A stretch of DNA of 64,000 nt. Source: JAGOPY01 sp964619555. GTDB taxonomy: Bacteria; Bacteroidota; Bacteroidia; Bacteroidales; JAGOPY01. Location of the stretch: NCBI GenBank assembly GCA_964619555.1, contig CAZUDV010000002.1, positions 248,001 to 312,000 on the forward strand, written 5' to 3'. The notes under the pieces are model-generated. The model saw nothing but the letters and a program-made list of their open reading frames with translations, ran no database searches and was not told where the DNA came from. The translations under genes and the position numbers were made by a program. Position 1 is the stretch's first letter. Each line of letters begins with the position of its first letter. This document shows positions 52,973-59,835 of the stretch, one piece after another.

Positions 52973-54505
52973 TCACTCCAGGTCATGCTCATTGAAAACA
53001 TAAGCTTCATAAATATAGATTTCAGCATCCTTCCATCCGTCCCACCCGATATGGGCCTTGTCTTTGGCGCAATGCCCGAGAAATTCTTCTTTGCTCCAGC
53101 CTGTTTCCGCAGCAACCTGGGGAAGAAAAGTCCCGGAAGCTAATCCCTTTTTTATATAAATCCCGTGTTTGCCCAGCTGAATTTCATCGATAGTGGTGAT
53201 CTTTCGCATCGGGGTAAGTACCGAAATCTCAATTTCCAATTCATCGATCTCTTCGGGCAGGACGGCTGTAAACCGATAATCCTGGGTGGATGCGGCAATT
53301 GACATATTTTCAACGATCTCAAAAAGCGGTCCGGTAGCCTCAAAACGCCCGATGCAACCCCGGAGCCGGCCGTCTTTTTTCAGTGTCACGAATGCTCCGC
53401 ACGGTTGTCGCAGCTTATCGCTTAACTTATTTTCATCAAAATCCGGGATCCGGCCATATCTGACATATTCGTTGATAGTGCTTCGGGCAATGTTGAGCAG
53501 GTCGGCTTTTTCTTCCGGTGTCAGGGAGTAACCGCTATCCCCTGCAGCCCTGTCCAATTCCACGACAATTGAACAATACCCCACCACCCTGTCCTTATCG
53601 CCATACAACTTAGAATCCCCTGAATTCTTATATTCCACGAGCTTATAGCTGAAATTCCCATTGTCTTCGGTCATGTATAAAAGGGACAGAACCGAGGTCC
53701 ATCCACAGAGGCTGGTTGCCAGGTTGTCATAGCCTTTGCGGTCATTGTCCTCTAATGTCTGTAACAAAAAATCCGGTGAGTTTTGGGTGATGGCCCGGGC
53801 AGTTACCTGATCCGCTTCGCATGCATCTTCATACGATGGATAATGTGAAAAATCCGTGCTGATCACGAACAGGTTTCCCTCCTTCAGGTAAGGTTTCAAT
53901 GCCTTACCGATTTTTTCACAGGTGGAAACATTCTGAGTCCCCAGGATAATAGGTATGATCCGGAAGGGTTTATTAAGATGGTACTGAAGAAACGGCAGCT
54001 GCACTTCCAGGCTGTGTTCATAAATGTGAGCTTCACTTTTGGAAGTGAAGACGGGATCCGTTTCAACCAGCTTTTTTGCCAGTTCGATATTAACGTTGAC
54101 AGTTCCCAGCGGGGTGATATAATTCCCTTTCGTGTAGACTGAAGCACCGTCGAAGGTCATGCGATGACTGGAAGCCAGGATAAAGACATTTTCGTAATTT
54201 TTCTCCGGATCCAGCTGATTATATCCGGAAGCAGCCACTTCGCCCGAAAACACATAACCGGCATGTGGTGCAATAACTGCAACGACGTTATGACTCTGAT
54301 CCGGCACAGCATCATGGAAGAGAGCGGCAAGGTCCGTTTTGAGCTGGTTTGGGTTCGAAGCGTAGAACTGTCCCGCTACTGCAGGCTGGCGGTCAACCAT
54401 GCCGGTATTACCGGCATTGTCCTGGGAAGGGCTTTTGGAGCTGAAGAAAATGGGGATAAAGATCATGATCCAGATTTTAATAGCTGAATAATCTTTTCGC
54501 ACCAT
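52973..54505 (-). CDS. Exported Memo-AMMECR1 fusion protein (AmmeMemoRadiSam B + A)
   Basis: 510 residues from the ATG at 54505. The start is fixed by a full promoter (54526-54556) that lies inside the longer reading. An N-terminal hydrophobic segment (about 10-22) looks like a signal or anchor. Residues about 35-320 are a Memo domain with VIAPHAGYVFSG, LASSHRM, HSLEVQLPF, STDFSHY and SLCGW, which supply the proposed metal ligands. Residues about 325-505 are an AMMECR1 domain with the signature GRLRGCIGRF. The two are separate subunits in the AmmeMemoRadiSam system, together with a radical-SAM protein, which is not in the window. The fusion and the export signal are unusual. Tail-to-tail with the AddB-like gene, zero gap. 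Confidence 0.87.
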   Translation of the reverse strand: MVRKDYSAIKIWIMIFIPIFFSSKSPSQDNAGNTGMVDRQPAVAGQFYASNPNQLKTDLAALFHDAVPDQSHNVVAVIAPHAGYVFSGEVAASGYNQLDPEKNYENVFILASSHRMTFDGASVYTKGNYITPLGTVNVNIELAKKLVETDPVFTSKSEAHIYEHSLEVQLPFLQYHLNKPFRIIPIILGTQNVSTCEKIGKALKPYLKEGNLFVISTDFSHYPSYEDACEADQVTARAITQNSPDFLLQTLEDNDRKGYDNLATSLCGWTSVLSLLYMTEDNGNFSYKLVEYKNSGDSKLYGDKDRVVGYCSIVVELDRAAGDSGYSLTPEEKADLLNIARSTINEYVRYGRIPDFDENKLSDKLRQPCGAFVTLKKDGRLRGCIGRFEATGPLFEIVENMSIAASTQDYRFTAVLPEEIDELEIEISVLTPMRKITTIDEIQLGKHGIYIKKGLASGTFLPQVAAETGWSKEEFLGHCAKDKAHIGWDGWKDAEIYIYEAYVFNEHDLE

Positions 54506-54525
54506 AGCGGATTGGAGTATTAGGC

Positions 54526-54556
54526 CAAAGGTAATAAAAAAAAGGAAAGCCTCCAA
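54526..54556 (-). promoter_or_regulatory. Promoter of the Memo-AMMECR1 gene
   Basis: On the minus strand TTG (54556-54554), 20 bases, then TACCTTTG (54533-54526), exact consensus. The -33 region lies in a GGGTTATAACCC-containing stretch with an 11-base direct repeat (CCTCCAAGGGT) and an A/T-run that may also end transcription of the upstream gene. Confidence 0.75.
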
Positions 54557-54598
54557 GGGTTATAACCCTCCAAGGGTCCCCCCATTTGTTAATAACTT

Positions 54599-55330
54599 TT
54601 ACATCTCCCTGATCATAATATTCCGGAACCACACGTCATCCCCGTGGTCCTGCAGCACGATATAGCCTTCCTCAGCGGTATTCAGAAACCATTCGTAATC
54701 TTTAAACTTACTGTTGAGCACCATCTTCTTCCAATCTTCCGTCCACAAATGATATTCCAGCACCTGCCTGCCGTTGACATAATGCACCACTGTGCCTTTG
54801 TATACCAGGATCTTCACCTGGTTCCATTCCCCGGCCGGCCTTACAGCCTTCATATCCCCGGGGATCAGGTCATATAATGATCCGGCGGCACGGTTTCCAT
54901 CTATTCCCAGTTTAGCATCGGGATGCTTTTCATTGTCCAGGATCTGCATCTCCGGCGCGCTTTTCCATACCGGTTCACCGGGAATTTCCTGTGCCAGGTA
55001 GAATATGCCGCTGTTGCCGCCTTCCGACACTTTCCACTCCAGCGACAGCTCGAAGTTTCGGAATTTCTTATCGAACAGCAGATCCCCGCCGCCGCCTGCT
55101 TCTCCCCTGCTGGAACCAATGACATGAAGGGTTCCCTCTTCCACTACCCATCCTTTTTCAGGGAATGCCGCCAGGTTATAACCCCTCCAGCCGGTGGAAG
55201 TCTTTCCATCAAACATCATTACCCAGCCTTCTTTCTTTTGCTTTTTTGTCAGGACATTGTGCTGCTTTTTCTGGCTATAACCACCAAAACCAACTAAGAT
55301 CATCATTGCTATTAAAATAGTTGTTTTCAT
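54599..55330 (-). CDS. Secreted DUF1080 (3-keto-disaccharide hydrolase-like) protein
   Basis: 243 residues with a signal peptide (cleavage near GGYSQ). The concanavalin-like DUF1080 fold is shown by MMFDGKTSTGWRGYNL near the start, FELSLEWKVSEGGNSGIFYL, MQILDNEKHPDA and EWNQVKILVYKGTVVHYVNG. DUF1080 proteins have been described as 3-keto-glycoside hydrolases that act with Gfo/Idh/MocA oxidoreductases. The neighbour upstream is of that kind, so the pair is probably a sugar-oxidation unit: the oxidoreductase makes a 3-keto glycoside and this protein cleaves it. The pairing is from family knowledge; the substrate is unknown. Confidence 0.87.
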   Translation of the reverse strand: MKTTILIAMMILVGFGGYSQKKQHNVLTKKQKKEGWVMMFDGKTSTGWRGYNLAAFPEKGWVVEEGTLHVIGSSRGEAGGGGDLLFDKKFRNFELSLEWKVSEGGNSGIFYLAQEIPGEPVWKSAPEMQILDNEKHPDAKLGIDGNRAAGSLYDLIPGDMKAVRPAGEWNQVKILVYKGTVVHYVNGRQVLEYHLWTEDWKKMVLNSKFKDYEWFLNTAEEGYIVLQDHGDDVWFRNIMIREM

Positions 55331-55375
55331 AATTATTTTTAACTCTTTAAGTTTTAACTAACAGTAAACACCAAG

Positions 55376-55407
55376 CACTAAACACTAAACACTAAACACT
55401 AAACACT
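55376..55407. repeat. Heptamer tandem repeat CACTAAA, 4.6 copies
   Basis: Four exact copies of CACTAAA and a final CACT, in the gap between the oxidoreductase stop (55414) and the DUF1080 start (55330), both on the minus strand. Confidence 0.9.
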
Positions 55408-55413
55408 GCGAAG

Positions 55414-56892
55414 CTATAGCGTCCATCCTTCCCTGTAACTATGCCTGATGTACTCCTCCGCAGCCGGTTTGGCTTTGATGGTGGCATACTTGGTATCGAA
55501 GTGAGGGTGACCGTTGATGACCGTGAATTTATCGGTGGTCACCACCCGGATCTCATCAGCTTCGCCAATATTCGGGATCATCATCTTCCCGGATTCCCAC
55601 TGGAGTTTCCGTTTCAGGTCCTGCAGCCGGATAGCCAGGTTACCCATCACCACCACTTCATTCATCGGGCCGGCATAACCGAAATTCGAGCTGCATTCCA
55701 CACGGCTTTCAGGGCTTTCCTTGCAGGCGCGGATCCAGTCCAGCTCATGCCCGCCGTCCATAGCGTCCTTAATCCTCCTCAAATAAGGATCCGGACGTTT
55801 GTAGTCGCGATCAAGCTCTTCCGGCAGCAACCTGGGATTGAGACCATAGGCGTCGCACAACAACTTTCCTTTTGAACCGACAAAAAGGCACCCGCCACTC
55901 CAGTCACCCAGCGGTTCGCCGTCTTTCAGCTCGGCCGGGCGCGGTGGCAGGAGCCCGCCATCGTACCAGGTAACCTTCACCGGTACCAGTTTCAGTTTGT
56001 TATGTTCACCCCGGTCGGGAAATTCGTAATGCACCATCGATGCTTTTGGAGCGCTTTCGGTATTAACCTGTGTGGAACTGCCATAAAGGCAGGTCGGATT
56101 TCCAAGCCGCAAGCCTTTGAATACCGGATCGAAGATATGGCAGCCCATGTCGCCGAGTGCACCTGTGCCAAAATCCCACCAGGCCCGCCAGTTCCACGGA
56201 TGGTAGGCGTTATGGTAAGGACGCAGCGGGGCAGGCCCCAGGAACAGATCCCATTCCAGCGTTGGAGGAACAGTTTCTTCCTCGATCGGACGCTCCAGGC
56301 CCTGCGGCCAGATCGGCCGGTTCGTCCAGGCATGGGCCTCGTGGATCTCGCCGATAGCGCCATCCCAAAGCCATTCGCACACCTGCCGGATGCCCTCGTC
56401 GGAATTGCCCTGGTTGCCCATCTGTGTGGCGACCTTATATTCCATTGCCAGCTTGGCGAGGACCCTGGACTCGAAAACACTATGGGTCAATGGTTTCTGG
56501 AGATACACATGCATCCCGCGCCGCATAGCTTCGGCTGCAATGACAGCATGGGTATGGTCGGGTGTGGCAATGACCACCGCATCGATCTGGCCGTTCATCT
56601 CATCGAACATCTTACGATAATCTTTGTAGATCCTGGCGTTGGGGTATTTTTCAAAGGTCCCCTTAGCATAGGTCCAATCCACGTCGCACAGCGCAACGAT
56701 GTTCTCGCCACTACAGTTTTTAATGTTGGTGCCCCCAACTCCACCCACGCCGATTCCGGCGATATTGAGCTTATCATTGGGCGATACATAGCCCATACCT
56801 TTTGACATAAATCCCGGCACCAGAGTCAGACCCGCTGCAGCAGCCGCGGAAGTACCGATGAACTGCCGGCGCGTGTAATGTTTGTGTTTCAT
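55414..56892 (-). CDS. Tat-exported Gfo/Idh/MocA-family oxidoreductase
   Basis: 492 residues. The start carries a Tat signal (RRQFIGTSAAAAAGLTL). The Rossmann domain is NIAGIGVGGVGGTNIKNC, with VVIATPDHTHAVIAAEAMRRG and the catalytic region YLQKPLTHSVFESRVL, whose Lys is the family's EKP-type lysine (QKP here). The C-terminal part has WWDFGTGALGDMGCHIFDP, with the conserved His. Family members oxidise sugars with a tightly bound NAD. The DUF1080 gene follows on the same strand, so the two probably act together on a glycoside in the periplasm. The substrate is unknown. Confidence 0.88.
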   Translation of the reverse strand: MKHKHYTRRQFIGTSAAAAAGLTLVPGFMSKGMGYVSPNDKLNIAGIGVGGVGGTNIKNCSGENIVALCDVDWTYAKGTFEKYPNARIYKDYRKMFDEMNGQIDAVVIATPDHTHAVIAAEAMRRGMHVYLQKPLTHSVFESRVLAKLAMEYKVATQMGNQGNSDEGIRQVCEWLWDGAIGEIHEAHAWTNRPIWPQGLERPIEEETVPPTLEWDLFLGPAPLRPYHNAYHPWNWRAWWDFGTGALGDMGCHIFDPVFKGLRLGNPTCLYGSSTQVNTESAPKASMVHYEFPDRGEHNKLKLVPVKVTWYDGGLLPPRPAELKDGEPLGDWSGGCLFVGSKGKLLCDAYGLNPRLLPEELDRDYKRPDPYLRRIKDAMDGGHELDWIRACKESPESRVECSSNFGYAGPMNEVVVMGNLAIRLQDLKRKLQWESGKMMIPNIGEADEIRVVTTDKFTVINGHPHFDTKYATIKAKPAAEEYIRHSYREGWTL

Positions 56893-57025
56893 ATAATTTG
56901 GTTTTTAGTATGCGTAATTGGTATTACTATCTGATTTAAGATCTAACAGTAAAATTAAAAATTATTCCATCTTAATTGTCTGGTATTATAACTTAGCACG
57001 CTTATGACAAAAAGATTTGAACACC

Positions 57026-57661
57026 ATGCAAAATCGATTCTTATCGCTCTATTTCAGGATGTTTTTCAGGCCGGAATCCGCTGTTTCCATTTTGCTTCAA
57101 TCCGAGAAAAAGCTGCTATATGGGTTTTACGCTCTTCTGGTCCCTGCATTGGGTTACACATTGTTTTATATGATGGCTTATCCGGCAGGCGGGGCTCCTT
57201 CGTCATTCAAACCATGGTTGAATTTGCCCATGCAAGAGTATTTCAAATATGATATTTTTCTGACCTTTCCGGCTTATTACCTGGGTTGGACAGCATCGGC
57301 CGCAACTGTTTACCTGGTTTCCAGGTTAATGCGCGGTTCTGCTTCATTTGACGACACGCTGATGGTGATAGGTTTCGGAGCGGGAGTCGCCACCTGGAGT
57401 TCAATGTTGCATGACCTCACCGATGCATTTCTCAGCATCATTGGAGTGATCGACATGCAAGAATACGAGCGCCTGCTTAATGAGCCCACTTTTTGGAGGT
57501 ATCTGCTGCTAACGCTTTATCTGATTTACTTTTTCTGGTTTATTTCTCTTTTCACAATCGGGATCAAAAAGGCAAACAACTTCGATTACGGCATATCCAT
57601 AACTCTTGCTATCCTTGGACTTGCGGTCTATCAGACCGTATTGCTCATATTTATCCGGTAA
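57026..57661 (+). CDS. Yip1-like integral membrane protein
   Basis: 211 residues with five or six hydrophobic stretches (about 33-50, 70-100, 110-135, 155-175 and 185-208). The MFFRPESAVSILLQSEKKLLYGF start and the general layout resemble the YIP1 family of membrane proteins, seen in many bacteria without known function. The ATG at 57026 is preferred to the TTG 9 bases upstream. It is the last plus-strand gene before the integrase remnant. Confidence 0.55.
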   Translation: MQNRFLSLYFRMFFRPESAVSILLQSEKKLLYGFYALLVPALGYTLFYMMAYPAGGAPSSFKPWLNLPMQEYFKYDIFLTFPAYYLGWTASAATVYLVSRLMRGSASFDDTLMVIGFGAGVATWSSMLHDLTDAFLSIIGVIDMQEYERLLNEPTFWRYLLLTLYLIYFFWFISLFTIGIKKANNFDYGISITLAILGLAVYQTVLLIFIR

Positions 57662-57849
57662 CGACCGGGTATTTTTTCTGATTTTACGGATTAAGAGAGT
57701 GGATCCTTACATGAAGTTTCGCGAAGAAGGCACGAAGGACCGCGAAGAGATCCCTTCCTGACTGAGCAAATCCTTTGCACAACTTTGCGTTATAATAATT
57801 CCAGAATTTATAATTCCAATTATGCCAATGATATGAAAAACTGGAGGTT

Positions 57850-59037
57850 ATGAAAACAATAAAGACGAAAACAGGTCTTATAGAAGGCAAAGAGCGGCTG
57901 TTGCTTTATTTCGATTATGATCAGGAGGTCATAGCGTTGATCAAGACCATTCCAGGAGCCAGGTGGCATCCTGCGGAGAAGTGCTGGCATGTGTCGGTGC
58001 TGGCGGGGCCTGTGGAGAAGCTGAGCCGTTTGTTTGAAGGGAAACTCTGTTTTGAACCGGATATGGGGACCGGGAGACAAGGAGATGGGGGGAATGAGAG
58101 AACGATTAGTCCTTCTTTGGACGGGACGAATCATGTTAATCAATCGGGCGATAGCACGAACAGCCGATCCGGCCAGGTTTCATTTGTTCGGGATGTCAGG
58201 AAGAACCTGGTACCGGTGGAATTTATCAAGACGCTGACCCTGAAGAATTACGCTCCGAACACGATCCGTACGTATAAATCGATGATGCAGGAATTCCTGG
58301 AACATTACCCTGAGCTTGACCCGGCGAAGATCACTGAGGAGTAGATCCGGGAGTATCTTTTGTACCTGATCGAAAAGCGGGATGTATCGGTTTCTTATCA
58401 GAACCAGTCGATCAATGCCATCAAGTTTTATTACGAGCAGGTACTGGGCCGTCCGGTACGGACTTATTACCTGCAGCGGCCGATGAAGGAAAAAATCCTC
58501 CCCAATGTGTTGAGTGAAAAAGAAGTCATGATGATATTAAACTCCACACAAAATCTGAAGCACAAAGCCATCTTGTCATTGATCTATTCCGCCGGCTTGA
58601 GACGCGGGGAGTTGATCAACATGAAGATCAATGACATTGATTCGGAGCGGATGTATGTGATCATCCGGCAGGGAAAAGGCAGGAAAGACAGGTACAGTAT
58701 TTTATCCGAGAAAGTTTTAGAATTACTTAGAAGGTACTTCAAGGAGTATAAACCAAAGGAATGGCTGTTTGAAGGTCAGTTTGGCGGTCAGTACGGGGCG
58801 TCGAGTATCCAGCACATTTTAAAGGATGCCGTAGCTGCGTCGAAGATCCGGAAAAGAGTGACGGTTCATACCTTGCGGCATAGTTTCGCCACTCATTTGC
58901 TGGAGAGAGGGACGGATATCCGGTATATCCAGGAATTGCTGGGGCACCAGAGCTCAAAGACAACGGAGATCTATACCCATATGACACAAAGGGGGCTTGG
59001 GAAAATAAAAAGTCCGCTGGATAGTTTTGACATTTAA
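57850..59037 (+). pseudogene. Tyrosine recombinase (integrase) interrupted by a single amber codon
   Basis: The frame from 57850 runs through 395 codons to 59037, but codon 165 (58342-58344) is TAG. Read-through gives ITEE-*-IREYLLYL, so a single C-to-T change of CAG (Gln) is the simplest explanation. The N-terminus has an unusual domain (TIPGARWHPAEKCWHVSVLA), a Ser/Asn/Gly-rich linker, a SAM-like core-binding domain (LTLKNYAPNTIRTYKSMMQEF) and the catalytic domain with AGLRRGELI (Arg), HTLRHSFATHL (His-x-x-Arg) and LGHQSSKTTEIYTHM (His and nucleophile Tyr). All catalytic residues are present. The downstream part could still be translated from the TTG at 58360, which would lack most of the core-binding domain. 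Adjacent to the restriction island. Confidence 0.8.
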
Positions 59038-59541
59038 TTTTGTTATATTTGAGAGGCTTAACCAAGCTGACTCTTCGGATGAAAGTTTTTAACGCTTCAT
59101 TTTCCAATCAGGTACACAATACCATCCAAATTGGAGGGCTAAAAGCCACTGGTCAGTCGATAAATTAAAAATAAATGCCATGCATTTACACAAACGTTAC
59201 AGGCAAGCGTAAAAAGACAGTGCAAACCTGACAGTGACGACTGAAAAATGGAGATGTTGCAACCTGACAAATAAGCGGACTTTAACTGGACAGTTCTTTA
59301 ACAACTTGACACAGACCAACGAGCCGACACTCAAAGCCGACCCGAATGTTTTTAAAATTTTTGCCCACCCGCATTTTTAATTTTTTCTTACCAGCCGCAC
59401 ATTTAGCACATTTGGTTTTGCCCGACACACAAACCCGACCCTTCGCAAAACCAAAAGAGCTAAATTTTTTCCACCGCACGGACTGACAATCGGAAAATAA
59501 TACTTACTTTTGACCAGTTTTGTCAAAACACATATTGTCTT
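59038..59541. other. 504-bp non-coding stretch between integrase remnant and restriction island
   Basis: No plausible gene on either strand: the short minus-strand ORFs here have odd Cys/Lys/Phe-rich composition and no recognisable start or family. The base composition changes along it. The words GCCGACAC, GCCGACCC, CCCGACAC and CCCGACCC occur between about 59330 and 59445, and CAAACGTTACAGGCAAGC stands near 59190. I see no tRNA, no clear attachment-site repeat and no integron-type attC that fits the consensus. It probably belongs to the acquired island; the last part holds the XRE promoter and operator. Confidence 0.6.
59505..59528 (+). promoter_or_regulatory. Promoter element and candidate operator of the XRE-restriction operon
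   Basis: TACTTTTG (59505-59512) is an exact -7 box. A perfect 7-bp inverted repeat, TTTTGAC-N7-GTCAAAA (59508-59528), overlaps it and ends 13 bases before the XRE start codon. A dimeric XRE protein binding there would block transcription, so negative autoregulation is expected. Confidence 0.5.
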
Positions 59542-59835
59542 ATGAATAGCTTCGGTGACATAATCAGAAAAGCAAGAGAAGAAAAAGGATTGTTCCTTCG
59601 ACAGGTAGCTGCCGAAATGGAAATAGACCAAGCTATTATAAGCAAGTTTGAACGTGGCGACAGGAAACCGACCAAAGAGCAGGTTTTGAAGTTTGCTAAA
59701 TTCTACAAACTGGACAAGGAAGAACTTTTGGTTGCGTGGCTGAGTGACAAAGTTGCTTATGACTTACAAAACGAAAATTTGGCTGACAAAGTTTTGAAAG
59801 CTGCTGAACAGAAAATTAAATACAAAAAAAAGTAA
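59542..59835 (+). CDS. XRE-family helix-turn-helix regulator of the restriction system
   Basis: 97 residues. Residues about 5-63 are a Cro/C1-type helix-turn-helix (FGDIIRKAREEKGLFLRQVA, EMEIDQAIISKFERGDRKPT), followed by a basic helical tail. The small size, and the restriction gene overlapping its stop (TAATG), suggest a controller of the restriction-modification operon, timing expression after transfer. The candidate operator lies at 59508-59528. Confidence 0.88.
   Translation: MNSFGDIIRKAREEKGLFLRQVAAEMEIDQAIISKFERGDRKPTKEQVLKFAKFYKLDKEELLVAWLSDKVAYDLQNENLADKVLKAAEQKIKYKKK

Noticed and set aside
54505..54556. Longer start for the Memo-AMMECR1 gene
   Set aside because: The longer start lies at or upstream of an exact TTG-N20-TACCTTTG promoter, so it would not be in the transcript.
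56002..56805. 267-residue plus-strand ORF
   Set aside because: Antisense to the Gfo/Idh/MocA gene with Tat signal and Rossmann motif; composition not protein-like.
58342..58344. Amber codon as pyrrolysine or programmed read-through
   Set aside because: No pyrrolysine genes or stimulatory structure seen; a CAG-to-TAG mutation is simpler. Kept only as a side possibility.
59190..59215. Integron attC-like site (CGTTACAGGC)
   Set aside because: The GTTRRRY core is not matched and no paired inverse core or folded stem was found.
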